Assembly: GCF_001279695.1 (NCBI RefSeq)
Contig: NZ_LGDD01000013.1
Coordinates: forward strand, 68,646 to 132,645
Origin: Streptomyces sp. WM6378
GTDB lineage: Bacteria; Actinomycetota; Actinomycetes; Streptomycetales; Streptomycetaceae
Length of the DNA: 64,000 nt
Reading direction: 5' to 3'
Below the pieces are notes generated by a model. The model was not told the DNA's origin. It saw only the letters and a list, made by a program, of their open reading frames with translations, and searched no databases. The translations under genes were made by a program, and so were the position numbers. Position 1 is the stretch's first letter. Every line of letters starts with the position of its first letter. Of this stretch, positions 18,567 through 27,769 are shown piece after piece.

Positions 18567-19037
18567 TCAGAACGGCTTGGTCGGCAGGTACTTGCCGTCC
18601 AGGGTGATCACGGCCCGCTCGCCGCCCTCGGGGTCGGCGACCTTCTTCACGTCCAGCTTGAAGTTGATCGCGCTGATGATGCCGTCCCCGAACTGCTCGT
18701 GCACCAGGGCCTTCAGCGTCGTGCCGTACACCTGGAGCATCTCGTAGAAACGGTAGATCGTCGGGTCGGTGGGGATGCCGCCCGGGATCGAGCCGCGGCT
18801 CGGGATGGTGGTCAGGAGCAGCGCCGCGTCGTCGTCGAGGTCGAGCAGGGCGGCGACGGCCCGCGCGGACTCGGTGGGCAGCGGGTGCTGGCCGAGCACG
18901 GCCGCGGTGACGAAGGCGACCGAGAGGCCCGCGACATCCGCGATCTGCTGCCACGACAGGTCCTTGCGGACCTTCGCCTCGACGGCGGCGGTGGCGATGG
19001 CCTGACGGGCGGTGGTGTCGAACGTGGCGTGGGTCAT
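18567..19037 (-). CDS. cynS: Cyanate hydratase (cyanase)
   Basis: Cyanase decomposes cyanate with bicarbonate to ammonia and carbon dioxide, removing a toxic ion and giving usable nitrogen. The 156-residue length fits, and the catalytic triad is in exactly the expected positions: Arg96 and Glu99 (in TIYRFYEM) and Ser122 (in IISAINF). AAGGAG precedes the ATG by 7 bases. It lies 43 bases downstream of a beta-carbonic anhydrase gene on the same strand, forming an operon in which the anhydrase restores bicarbonate. A divergent LysR gene beyond that completes a cyn cassette. Confidence 0.96.
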   Translation of the reverse strand: MTHATFDTTARQAIATAAVEAKVRKDLSWQQIADVAGLSVAFVTAAVLGQHPLPTESARAVAALLDLDDDAALLLTTIPSRGSIPGGIPTDPTIYRFYEMLQVYGTTLKALVHEQFGDGIISAINFKLDVKKVADPEGGERAVITLDGKYLPTKPF

Positions 19038-19080
19038 GGGGTAACTCCTTCGAGGGTTAGGTCAGTTGAGGGGGGGCTGG

Positions 19081-19644
19081 TCAGGCGTCGAGTCGCTCGA
19101 CCGTGCCGGTCGGGATGTCGTAGACCCAGCCGTGCAGCGTGAGCCGGTGTTCGGTCAGGGCGCGGGCCACCGAGGGGTGCGTCGCGAGGTTCGCGAGCTG
19201 GGCCCGTACGTTGCCGCGCACCAGGGCGGCAAGGTCCACGGCGGCCGCGCGGGCCGGGGCCGCGTCCGCGTGCCGCAGCCAGTCGGCGATGGCGGGCATG
19301 CCGGAGAGGTCGTGGTGCTCGGCGAGCGCGGTCATCGCGCCGCAGGCGGAGTGGCCGCAGACCACGACGTCGCTGACGCCGAGGACGGCGACGGCGTACT
19401 CGATGCTGGCCGCGACACCGTCCGGGCCCGGGGTGTGGGCGGGCACCAGGTTCCCTGCCGTGCGGATCACGAAGAGCTCGCCCGGCTCGCTCTGGGTGAT
19501 CAGTTCGGGGACCACCCGGGCGTCCGAGCAGCTGATGAACAGCGTCTTGGGGCGGTGGGTGGCGGCGAGGTGGGCGAAGAGGTCCGCCTTGGCGGGGAAG
19601 ACGCCGCGCTGGAACTGTGCGACGCCCTCGGCGAGGTTTTGCAT
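19081..19644 (-). CDS. cynT: Beta-class carbonic anhydrase (cyn operon)
   Basis: This zinc enzyme interconverts carbon dioxide and bicarbonate. The 187-residue protein has the beta-class zinc ligands and active-site pair: Cys39-Ser-Asp41-Ala-Arg43 (CSDAR) and His98-Ser-Ala-Cys101 (GHSACG). GAAGGGAG lies just before the ATG at 19644. Genetic context, upstream of cyanase and divergent from a CynR-like regulator, indicates the CynT role of replacing bicarbonate used up by cyanase. Confidence 0.94.
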   Translation of the reverse strand: MQNLAEGVAQFQRGVFPAKADLFAHLAATHRPKTLFISCSDARVVPELITQSEPGELFVIRTAGNLVPAHTPGPDGVAASIEYAVAVLGVSDVVVCGHSACGAMTALAEHHDLSGMPAIADWLRHADAAPARAAAVDLAALVRGNVRAQLANLATHPSVARALTEHRLTLHGWVYDIPTGTVERLDA

Positions 19645-19709
19645 GGTCACTCCCTTCGGTGGTGGCCGGCCCCGAGGGGCTGACGAGATCCACCATGCAT
19701 GACCAGCTG

Positions 19710-19760
19710 CTATAGCGTCCAAGACGCAATTTCGATGTCTACTATCGACCACATCTATAG
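19710..19760. promoter_or_regulatory. Palindromes between cynT and cynR, candidate CynR site
   Basis: The 124-base divergent region is AT-richer than its surroundings. It contains GCGTC-CAA-GACGC (19715-19727), TCGAT-N7-ATCGA (19732-19748), and CTATAG at both 19710-19715 and 19755-19760. The TCGAT-N7-ATCGA repeat has the T-N11-A-like dyad form expected of a LysR box. Which repeat is bound cannot be decided here. Confidence 0.5.
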
Positions 19761-19768
19761 TTGAATCC

Positions 19769-20662
19769 ATGGCCCCGGAACTGCGTCATCTGCGCTACCT
19801 GCTCGCCGTCGCCGAGCAGGGCAACTTCACCCGCGCCGCCGAAGAGCTGCGGATCTCCCAGCCCACCCTGTCCCAGCAGATCAAGCAGCTGGAGCGCGCG
19901 GTCGGCGTCCAGCTCCTCGACCGCACCGGCCGCTCGGTCCGGCTCACGGACGCGGGGGAGACCTACGCCCACTACGCGCGGCGCGCCCTGCGGGACCTGG
20001 CCGCCGCCGAGCGTGCCGTCCTGGACATCGCCGACCTCTCGCGCGGCAGCCTGCGCCTCGCGGTGACCCCGACCTTCACCGCGTACCTGGTCGGCCCCCT
20101 CGTCGCGGAACTGCACACCCGGCACCCCTCGATCACCCTGGACGTAAGGGAGTTGGCGCAGGACCGCATCGAGGCCGGGCTGCTCGCCGACGAACTCGAC
20201 CTCGGCATCGCCTTCGACGGCCCGCACCTGCCCGGCATCGAGGCGACGGCCCTGTTCACCGAGACCCTCGGTCTCGTCGTCGGAGCCCCGGGCCCGGAGG
20301 GAGCGCTCACCGTGCACGAGCTGGCGGGGCGTCAACTCGCCCTGCTGAGCGGCGACTTCGCGACCCGGGGTCACATCGACGCCTATCTCGGCCACCATCG
20401 CGTCACCCCGAGCATCGCCGTCGAGGCCAACTCCATCCAGGCGCTGACCGAGATCGTGCGCCGCACCGTGCTCGCCACCGTCCTGCCCGACGCCGTCACG
20501 CACGACCACCCGTACCTGGCGCCCGTCGCGCTCGATCCGCCCCTGCCCGCCCGCACGGTCGCCCTGCTGCGCCGCGAGAGCGCGTACCGCAGCGCCGCCG
20601 CCCGGGAGTTCACCCGGCTCACCCAGGACCTCGTCCGCGCCCGGGGCTACGCCCCCGCCTGA
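19769..20662 (+). CDS. cynR: LysR-family regulator of the cyn genes
   Basis: This 297-residue LysR-type regulator has an N-terminal winged HTH (LRHLRYLLAVAEQGNFTRAA, then ISQPTLSQQIKQLE) and a C-terminal effector-binding domain. It is divergent from cynT-cynS, the usual arrangement for CynR, which activates the cyanate genes when cyanate is present. No ribosome binding site precedes the ATG at 19769, so translation may be leaderless or weak. The assignment as CynR rests on context as well as on general similarity. Confidence 0.88.
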   Translation: MAPELRHLRYLLAVAEQGNFTRAAEELRISQPTLSQQIKQLERAVGVQLLDRTGRSVRLTDAGETYAHYARRALRDLAAAERAVLDIADLSRGSLRLAVTPTFTAYLVGPLVAELHTRHPSITLDVRELAQDRIEAGLLADELDLGIAFDGPHLPGIEATALFTETLGLVVGAPGPEGALTVHELAGRQLALLSGDFATRGHIDAYLGHHRVTPSIAVEANSIQALTEIVRRTVLATVLPDAVTHDHPYLAPVALDPPLPARTVALLRRESAYRSAAAREFTRLTQDLVRARGYAPA

Positions 20663-20741
20663 CTCCCGATCGCGCCACGCTCACGTGCCGCGCAACTCCT
20701 TGCAGACGAGCAATCTCACGCTCCGGATTCTGCCCAAACCA

Positions 20742-20770
20742 TTGACCTGATCCTTACGCCCTCCTACGGT
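20742..20770 (+). promoter_or_regulatory. Promoter of the secreted alpha-amylase gene
   Basis: TTGACC (20742-20747) and TACGGT (20765-20770) are separated by 17 bases, a good vegetative sigma factor match. It lies 92 bases upstream of the amylase start, with a CTTGC palindrome 24 bases downstream of the -10 box. Confidence 0.65.
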
Positions 20771-20794
20771 CACCTGCTCAGAAGCGCTTTCAGT

Positions 20795-20805
20795 CTTGCT
20801 GCAAG
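20795..20805. promoter_or_regulatory. CTTGCTGCAAG palindrome, candidate MalR operator
   Basis: CTTGC-T-GCAAG is a perfect 11-base palindrome just downstream of the amylase promoter. A repressor bound there would block early transcription. The half-site is the same as in the agl/malE region, which links the secreted amylase to the same LacI regulators. Confidence 0.65.
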
Positions 20806-20861
20806 AACATTCAAGCCACGCTGAATCGCCTCCCTCAGAGCCGCAGGAGGACCCGCCCCCC

Positions 20862-22271
20862 ATGAAGCCCCCCAACCGGATATCGAGAACCGCAGCAACT
20901 CTCGCCTTCGTCACGGCCGTCTCGGCGGCCTTCCTTGCCGCGCCCGGCGTCCCCACCGCCGTCGCCTCGGCCCCCGGTGACCGGGACGTCACCGCCGAGC
21001 TCTTCGAGTGGAAGTACGACTCGGTCGCCAAGGAGTGCAAGGACACCCTGGGCCCGGCCGGTTACGGCTACGTCGAGGTGTCGCCCGCCACCGAGCACGT
21101 CCAGGGCAGTCAGTGGTGGACCTCGTACCAGCCGGTCAGCTACAAGATCGCCGGCCGGCTCGGCGACCGCACGTCCTTCAAGAACATGGTCGACGCCTGC
21201 CACGCGGCCGGGGTGAAGGTCGTGGCCGACGCGGTCATCAACCACATGGCCGCCGGCTCCGGCACCGGCACCGGCGGGTCCTCGTACACCAAGTACAACT
21301 ACCCCGGGATCTACCAGTCCCAGGACATGGACGACTGCACCAGCCAGGTCAGCAACTACAGCGACCGCTGGAACGTGCAGCACTGCGAGCTCGTCGGGCT
21401 CGCCGACCTCGACACCAACGAGCCGTACGTCCGCACCCGCATCGCCCAGTACCTCAACGACCTGCTCTCGCTCGGCGTGGACGGGCTGCGCATCGACGCC
21501 GCCAAGCACATCGCCACCGAGGACATCGGCGCCATCAAGGCCCAACTGACCAACCCCTCGGCCTACTTGAAGCAGGAGGTCATCTACGGCGCGGGCGAGG
21601 CGGTCCAGCCCACCGAATACCTGCCGAACGGAGACGTCCAGGAGTTCCGGTACGGGCGCGACCTCAAGCGGGTCTTCACCTCCGAGAAGCTCGCCTACCT
21701 CAAGAACTTCGGCGAGGCCTGGGGCTATCTGCCCAGCAGCCAGGCCGGGGTGTTCGTCGACAACTGGGACACCGAGCGCAACGGCTCCACCCTCACCTAC
21801 AAGGACGGCGCGAACTACACCCTCGCCAACGTCTTCATGCTGGCCTGGCCCTACGGCTCGCCCGACGTCCACTCCGGATACGAGTTCACCGACAACGACG
21901 CGGGCCCGCCGAACGGCGGCACCGTCAACGCATGCTGGACGGACGGCTGGAAGTGCCAGCACAAGTGGCCCGAGATCCAGAGCATGGTCGCCTTCCACAA
22001 CACCGCGCGCGGCCAGTCGGTCACCGACTGGTGGGACAACGGCAACAACCAGATCGCCTTCGGCCGCGGTGCCAAGGCGTACGTCGCCATCAACCACGAG
22101 CCGTCCGCGCTGACCCGCACCTTCCAGACCTCGCTGCCGGCCGGAGCGTACTGCGACGTGCAGAGCAAAAAGGGCGTGACGGTTGACTCGGCCGGACAGT
22201 TCACCGCCACGCTCGGCGCCAACACGGCCCTCGCCCTTCAGGTCAACTCCCGTACATGCAGCGGTAGTTAA
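20862..22271 (+). CDS. Secreted alpha-amylase (GH13)
   Basis: This extracellular endo-acting starch hydrolase has 469 residues. A signal peptide (basic start, hydrophobic core, ending near AVASA) precedes the typical actinomycete amylase start [12 protein letters not shown]. Catalytic regions are [19 protein letters not shown] (nucleophile Asp), GAGEAV (acid/base Glu) and [10 protein letters not shown], where Trp stands in place of the more usual His, as in many streptomycete amylases. No starch-binding domain follows the C-terminal beta domain. AGGAGG lies 11 bases before the ATG at 20862. It is followed by the amylase-pullulanase gene. Confidence 0.95.
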   Translation: MKPPNRISRTAATLAFVTAVSAAFLAAPGVPTAVASAPGDRDVTAELFEWKYDSVAKECKDTLGPAGYGYVEVSPATEHVQGSQWWTSYQPVSYKIAGRLGDRTSFKNMVDACHAAGVKVVADAVINHMAAGSGTGTGGSSYTKYNYPGIYQSQDMDDCTSQVSNYSDRWNVQHCELVGLADLDTNEPYVRTRIAQYLNDLLSLGVDGLRIDAAKHIATEDIGAIKAQLTNPSAYLKQEVIYGAGEAVQPTEYLPNGDVQEFRYGRDLKRVFTSEKLAYLKNFGEAWGYLPSSQAGVFVDNWDTERNGSTLTYKDGANYTLANVFMLAWPYGSPDVHSGYEFTDNDAGPPNGGTVNACWTDGWKCQHKWPEIQSMVAFHNTARGQSVTDWWDNGNNQIAFGRGAKAYVAINHEPSALTRTFQTSLPAGAYCDVQSKKGVTVDSAGQFTATLGANTALALQVNSRTCSGS

Positions 22272-22302
22272 CCCATGAGCTAGCTCCATCCCCGAGAACC
22301 GT

Positions 22303-22344
22303 GCCGCCCGGCGCCCCCTCCCGCCCCGCCGGGTGCCGGGCGGC
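22303..22344 (+). terminator. Hairpin between amylase and amylase-pullulanase genes
   Basis: GCCGCCCGGC (22303-22312) pairs perfectly with GCCGGGCGGC (22335-22344) around a C-rich loop. No T-run follows. It may end or limit the amylase transcript, or form the leader of the next gene. Confidence 0.45.
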
Positions 22345-22396
22345 CCCGCCGTTCCACCCCGAATGCCGAGAACCCCGTACGACTGAGGAGCACCCG

Positions 22397-25300
22397 GTGA
22401 TCCCCCTGCGAAGAACGGCCGTCGCGCTCGCGGCCGCCCTGTGTGCGGCGCTCGTGCCCGCGCTGCCCGCCACGGCCGCGCCGAAGCCGCCCGCGCCGCC
22501 CAGTGACGCGCGGCTCGCCGCCGAGCCGGCCCGGCACGACGCGACCCGGGAGCAGTTCTACTTCGTGCTCCCGGACCGGTTCGCCAACGGGGACACCTCC
22601 AACGATCGCGGTGGACTCACCGGCTCGCGGCTCGACACCGGGTACGACCCCACCGACAAGGGGTTCTACCAGGGCGGCGACCTCAAGGGGCTCACCCAGA
22701 AGCTCGACTACATCAAGGGGCTCGGGACCACCGCCATCTGGCTCGCCCCGATCTTCAAGAACAAGCCCGTGCAGGGCACCGGCAAGGACGCCTCGGCCGG
22801 CTACCACGGGTACTGGATCACCGACTTCACTCAGGTCGACCCGCACTTCGGCACCAACGCCGACCTCGCCGGGCTCATCGCGGGCGCCCACGCCAAGGGC
22901 ATGAAGGTCTTCTTCGACGTCATCACCAACCACACCGCCGACACCGTCGACTACGCCGAGAAGCAGTACGGCTACCGGCCCAAGGGCGCCTACCCCTACC
23001 TCGACACCAGCGGTCGCCCCTTCGACGACCGTGCGGGCATGAAGAAGGTCGACGCGAACTCCTTCCCCTACACGCCCGTCGTGAAGGAGAAGAAGGTCCC
23101 GGCCTGGCTCAACGACCCGACGATGTACCACAACCGGGGCGACTCGACCTTCGCCGGTGAGAGCGCCGAGTACGGCGACTTCTCCGGGCTCGACGACCTG
23201 TGGACCGAGCGGCCCGAGGTCGTCTCCGGCATGGAGCGGATCTACGAGAAGTGGGTCCACGACTTCGCCGTGGACGGCTTCCGCATCGACACCGTCAAGA
23301 ACGTCGACCTGGGCTTCTGGACCCAGTGGGCGACCGCCCTCGACGCGTACGCGAAGAAGCGGGGGCGCCCGGACTTCTTCATGTTCGGCGAGACCTACTC
23401 CGCCGACCCCGCCGTCACCTCCCCGTACGTCACCCGGGGCCGCCTGGACGCGACCCTCGACTTCCCCTTCCAAGGCGCGGCCCGCCAGTACGCCTCCCAG
23501 GGCGCCCCGGCCACCAAGCTCGCCTCCCTGTTCGCCGACGACTACCGCTACACCACCGACAAGGCGAACGCCTACGAGCAGGTCACCTTCCTCGGCAACC
23601 ACGACATGGGCCGCATCGGCACCTTCCTCAAGCAGGACCATCCGGGGGCCAGTGACGCCGAGCTGCTCCAGCGCGACCGCCTCGCCAATGAGCTGATGTT
23701 CTTCAGCCGGGGCAACCCGGTCGTCTACTACGGCGACGAACAGGGCTTCACCGGCGCCGGCGGCGACAAGGACGCCCGCCAGACCATGTTCGCCTCGAAG
23801 GTCCCCGACTACCTGGACGACGACGAGCTGGGCACCGACCGCACCCACGCCTCGGACGCCTACGACCCCACGCACCCGCTCTACCGCACCATCGCCGACC
23901 TCTCCCGCCTCACCAAGGCCAACCCGGCGCTGCGCGACGGCGTCCAGACCGAGCGCTACGCCAAGGACTCCGTCTACGCCTTCTCGCGTACGGACGCGGG
24001 GACCCGCACCGAGTACCTCGTGGCCGTGAACAACGCGACCGAGCCGAAGACGGTCTCCGTGCCGACCGGCTCCGCCGACGCCGACTTCGGTGTGCTGTAC
24101 GGGGGTTCGGGCACGGCCCGCAGTGGCTCGGACGCCGCCGTCGAGGTGACCGTGCCCGCGCTGTCCTCGCTGGTCCTGAAGGCGGCGGCCCCGCTGCCCG
24201 CGCCCGCCGCCAAGCCGCCGATCACCCTGAAGGCCCCCGCTCCCGGCGCCACCGGCACGGTGGAAATCTCCGCCGACGTGACTGGCGGACAGCTCGACCG
24301 GGTCGTCTTCGCCGCGCAGAGCGGCAACGGAAAGTGGCAGACGCTCGGCTCCGCCGACCACGCCCCGTACAAAGTCACGCAGTACTTGGACCTGGTGGCC
24401 GGAACTCCCGTGCGCTACAAGGCTGTTGTGGTCGACAGCGCAGGACGCACCGCGAGCGCACTCGCCTCCACGACGGCGGGGCAGAACCCGCCGCCCGCCA
24501 AGCCGACGGCCGTCGAGCGCGACTACGCCGTCGTGCACTACCGGCGCCCGGCCGGCGACTACGACGGCTGGCAGCTGAAGGCCGACGGCCTGAGCGCCGC
24601 CTTCACCGGGCGGGACGCCTACGGCGCCTTCGCCTGGATCAAGCTCCCGCAGGGTGCCTCCTCGCTCGCGTACACCGTCGCCAAGGGCGACACCGCCGAC
24701 GGGCCGCAGCGCACCATCGACCTCGGCCGCACCGGCGAGGTGTGGGTGGAGCAGGGCAAGGACGGCCAGTCCGAGCAGGCCCCACCCGGCGCCCACCCGC
24801 CGCAGGACAAGTCCAAGGTGGTCCTGCACTACTCCCGGCCCGACGGCGACTACGACGGCTGGGGGCTGCACACCTGGACCGGCGCCGCCTCGCCCACCGA
24901 CTGGTCCAAGCCGCTGATGCCTACCGGCCGCGACGCGTACGGAGTGACCTTCGAGGTGCCGCTCGCCAAGGGCGCGACCTCGCTGAGCTACATCCTGCAC
25001 AAGGGCGACCAGAAGGACCTGCCCGACGACCAGTCCCTCGACCTCGCCACCTACGGCAACGAGGCGTGGCTGCTCGCCGGACAGCCCAAGTACCTGCTGC
25101 CGCAGGCGAATTCCGGCGTCTCGCTCGACCTCGGCAAGTCCGAGGCGCAGTGGATCGACCGGAGCACCGCCGTGTGGAAGGTCAAGGCGACCGACGCGAC
25201 CAGCGAGCAACTCGTGTACGCGCCGGGCGGCGGCATCACCGTCAAGGACGGCGCGCTCTCCACAGAGGGCCAGTGGCTGCGGCTCACCCCCGCCGCGCTG

Positions 25301-27697
25301 AGCGATGCGCAGAAGGCCAAGTTCCCGCAGCTCAAGGACTATCCGGCGTTCACCGTGGACGCCCGCGACCGGTCCCGTATCCGCGAGTCCCTCAAGGGGC
25401 AGCTCATCGCGACCCAGCGGGCCGCCAACGGGGCGCTGCTCGCGGCGACCGGCGTCCAGACCCAGGGCGTCCTCGACGACCTGTACAGCGGCGCCGCCGC
25501 CAAGGCCTCGCTCGGCCCGGTCTTCGACCACGGCCGCCCCACCCTCTCCGTGTGGGCGCCGACCGCACAGCAGGTGTCCCTCGAACTCGGCGGGCGCACG
25601 GTCGCGATGCGGCGGGACGACACCTCCGGCGTCTGGTCGGTGACCGGGCCCGCGTCCTGGTCGGGCAAGCCGTACCGGTACGCCGTGAAGGTGTGGGCGC
25701 CGAGCGTGCACAAGGTCGTCACCAACCTGGTCACCGACCCGTACTCGACCGCCCTCACCGCCGACTCGGCCCGCAGCCTGGTCGTCGACCTCGCCGACCC
25801 GAAGCTCGCCCCCAAGGGCTGGGCCACGCTCAAGAAGCCGGCCGCCGTGCCGCTGCGCGACGCCCAGATCCAGGAGCTGCACATACGCGACTTCTCCATC
25901 GCGGACCCCACCTCGCACCACCCCGGCCAGTACCTGGCCTTCACCGACACCGCATCCGACGGCATGAAGCACCTCGCCCAGCTCGCCAGGTCCGGCACGT
26001 CCTACGTCCATCTGCTGCCCGCCTTCGACATCGCGGGCATTCCCGAGAAGAAGGCCGAACAGGCCATACCCGCCTGTGACTTGAAGGTGTACGCGCCCGA
26101 CTCGGAGGAGCAGCAGGCCTGCGTCGCCAAGTCGGCCGCGAAGGACGCGTACAACTGGGGCTACGACCCGCTGCACTACACCGTCCCCGAGGGCTCCTAC
26201 GCCAGCGACCCCGACGGCACCCGCCGCACGGTCGAGTTCCGGCAGATGGTTCAGGGTCTTGGCAACGCCGGCCTTCGCACCGTCATGGACGTCGTCTACA
26301 ACCACACCGCCGCGAGCGGGCAGGCCGACGACTCGGTGCTCGACAAGATCGTGCCGGGCTACTACCAGCGGCTGATGCCCGACGGCAGCGTCGCCAACTC
26401 CACCTGCTGCGCCAACACCGCACCCGAGAACGCCATGATGGGCAAGCTCGTCGTCGACTCGGTGGTGACCTGGGCCAAGCAGTACAAGGTCGACGGGTTC
26501 CGCTTCGACCTCATGGGCCACCACCCGAAGGCCAACATCCTGGCCGTGCGGGGGGCGCTCGACGCGCTGACCCTCGCGAAGGACGGCGTCGACGGCAAGA
26601 AGATCATCATGTACGGCGAGGGCTGGAACTTCGGCGAGGTCGCCGACGACGCCCGCTTCGTGCAGGCCACCCAGAAGAACATGGCGGGCACCGGCATCGC
26701 GACGTTCTCCGACCGGGCCCGCGACGCGGTGCGCGGCGGGGGCCCCTTCGACGCCGACCCGGGCGTCCAGGGCTTCGCCTCCGGGCTCTACACCGACCCC
26801 AACTCCTCGACGGCGAACGGTACTTCGGCCGAGCAGAAGGCCCGTCTCCTGCACTACCAGGACCTCCTCAAGGTGGGCCTGACCGGCAACCTCGCCGCGT
26901 ACACCTTCACCGACAGCTCCGGCCGCAGCGTCAAGGGCTCCGAGGTCGACTACAACGGGGCCCCGGCGGGCTACGCGGCCGCCCCGGGCGACGCGCTGGC
27001 CTACGCGGACGCCCACGACAACGAGTCGCTGTACGACGCGCTCGCCTACAAGCTGCCCGCGGGCACCGCGGCCGCCGACCGCTCCCGCATGCAGGTCCTG
27101 GCGCTGGCGACCGCGGCCCTCTCGCAGGGCCCGGCCCTGTCCCAGGCGGGCAGCGACCTGCTTCGCTCGAAGTCGCTCGACCGCAATTCGTTCAACAGCG
27201 GCGACTGGTTCAACGCGCTGCACTGGGACTGCCGGGCGGGCAACGGATTCGGGCGCGGGCTGCCGATGGCCGCCGACAACCAGTCCAAGTGGCCTTATGC
27301 CAAGCCTCTGTTGGCGAATCCTTCGCTGACCCCGGGCTGCGCCCAGATCAACGCGACCTCGGCCGCCTACCAGGACCTGCTCGCGATCCGGGGCAGTGAG
27401 AGCGCGTTCGGGCTCGCCACGGCGGACCAGGTCCAGTCGGCGCTCTCGTTCCCGCTGTCCGGCACGAGCGAGACCCCGGGTGTGATCACCATGCGGCTCG
27501 GCCCGCTGGTCGTCGTCTTCAACGCGACCCCGCAGGCTCAAACGCAGCGGGTGGCCGCCCTCGCGGGCACCCCGTACGCGCTGCACCCGCGCCAGGCGGG
27601 CGGGGCCGATCCGGTGGTGAAGACGGCCACATACGATCAGAGTTCGGGGAGCTTCACAGTCCCGGCCCGTACTGTTGCGGTCTTCAAGCAACACTGA
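22397..27697 (+). CDS. Secreted bifunctional alpha-amylase/pullulanase (two GH13 modules)
   Basis: This exported enzyme of about 1766 residues breaks both alpha-1,4 and alpha-1,6 links of starch or pullulan. The GTG start has GAGGAG 6 bases upstream and leads a clear signal peptide ending PATAA. The first GH13 module has [10 protein letters not shown] (about 172), GFRIDTVKN (292), FMFGETYS (328) and GNHDMG (400). Two pullulanase-associated carbohydrate domains follow, near 711 ([14 protein letters not shown]) and 807 ([14 protein letters not shown]). The second module is a type I pullulanase with [10 protein letters not shown] (1252), MDVVYNHT (1296), [10 protein letters not shown] (1367), MYGEGWNF (1404) and [10 protein letters not shown] (1535). 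It probably acts with the preceding amylase to feed MalEFG. Confidence 0.95.
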   Translation: MIPLRRTAVALAAALCAALVPALPATAAPKPPAPPSDARLAAEPARHDATREQFYFVLPDRFANGDTSNDRGGLTGSRLDTGYDPTDKGFYQGGDLKGLTQKLDYIKGLGTTAIWLAPIFKNKPVQGTGKDASAGYHGYWITDFTQVDPHFGTNADLAGLIAGAHAKGMKVFFDVITNHTADTVDYAEKQYGYRPKGAYPYLDTSGRPFDDRAGMKKVDANSFPYTPVVKEKKVPAWLNDPTMYHNRGDSTFAGESAEYGDFSGLDDLWTERPEVVSGMERIYEKWVHDFAVDGFRIDTVKNVDLGFWTQWATALDAYAKKRGRPDFFMFGETYSADPAVTSPYVTRGRLDATLDFPFQGAARQYASQGAPATKLASLFADDYRYTTDKANAYEQVTFLGNHDMGRIGTFLKQDHPGASDAELLQRDRLANELMFFSRGNPVVYYGDEQGFTGAGGDKDARQTMFASKVPDYLDDDELGTDRTHASDAYDPTHPLYRTIADLSRLTKANPALRDGVQTERYAKDSVYAFSRTDAGTRTEYLVAVNNATEPKTVSVPTGSADADFGVLYGGSGTARSGSDAAVEVTVPALSSLVLKAAAPLPAPAAKPPITLKAPAPGATGTVEISADVTGGQLDRVVFAAQSGNGKWQTLGSADHAPYKVTQYLDLVAGTPVRYKAVVVDSAGRTASALASTTAGQNPPPAKPTAVERDYAVVHYRRPAGDYDGWQLKADGLSAAFTGRDAYGAFAWIKLPQGASSLAYTVAKGDTADGPQRTIDLGRTGEVWVEQGKDGQSEQAPPGAHPPQDKSKVVLHYSRPDGDYDGWGLHTWTGAASPTDWSKPLMPTGRDAYGVTFEVPLAKGATSLSYILHKGDQKDLPDDQSLDLATYGNEAWLLAGQPKYLLPQANSGVSLDLGKSEAQWIDRSTAVWKVKATDATSEQLVYAPGGGITVKDGALSTEGQWLRLTPAALSDAQKAKFPQLKDYPAFTVDARDRSRIRESLKGQLIATQRAANGALLAATGVQTQGVLDDLYSGAAAKASLGPVFDHGRPTLSVWAPTAQQVSLELGGRTVAMRRDDTSGVWSVTGPASWSGKPYRYAVKVWAPSVHKVVTNLVTDPYSTALTADSARSLVVDLADPKLAPKGWATLKKPAAVPLRDAQIQELHIRDFSIADPTSHHPGQYLAFTDTASDGMKHLAQLARSGTSYVHLLPAFDIAGIPEKKAEQAIPACDLKVYAPDSEEQQACVAKSAAKDAYNWGYDPLHYTVPEGSYASDPDGTRRTVEFRQMVQGLGNAGLRTVMDVVYNHTAASGQADDSVLDKIVPGYYQRLMPDGSVANSTCCANTAPENAMMGKLVVDSVVTWAKQYKVDGFRFDLMGHHPKANILAVRGALDALTLAKDGVDGKKIIMYGEGWNFGEVADDARFVQATQKNMAGTGIATFSDRARDAVRGGGPFDADPGVQGFASGLYTDPNSSTANGTSAEQKARLLHYQDLLKVGLTGNLAAYTFTDSSGRSVKGSEVDYNGAPAGYAAAPGDALAYADAHDNESLYDALAYKLPAGTAAADRSRMQVLALATAALSQGPALSQAGSDLLRSKSLDRNSFNSGDWFNALHWDCRAGNGFGRGLPMAADNQSKWPYAKPLLANPSLTPGCAQINATSAAYQDLLAIRGSESAFGLATADQVQSALSFPLSGTSETPGVITMRLGPLVVVFNATPQAQTQRVAALAGTPYALHPRQAGGADPVVKTATYDQSSGSFTVPARTVAVFKQH

Positions 27698-27769
27698 ACC
27701 GATCATTCCGGGTCGTTCGGTGACCTGAATCGGTTGTTCCCCGCCGCGGGTTGAGGCAAGGGCCGCACT

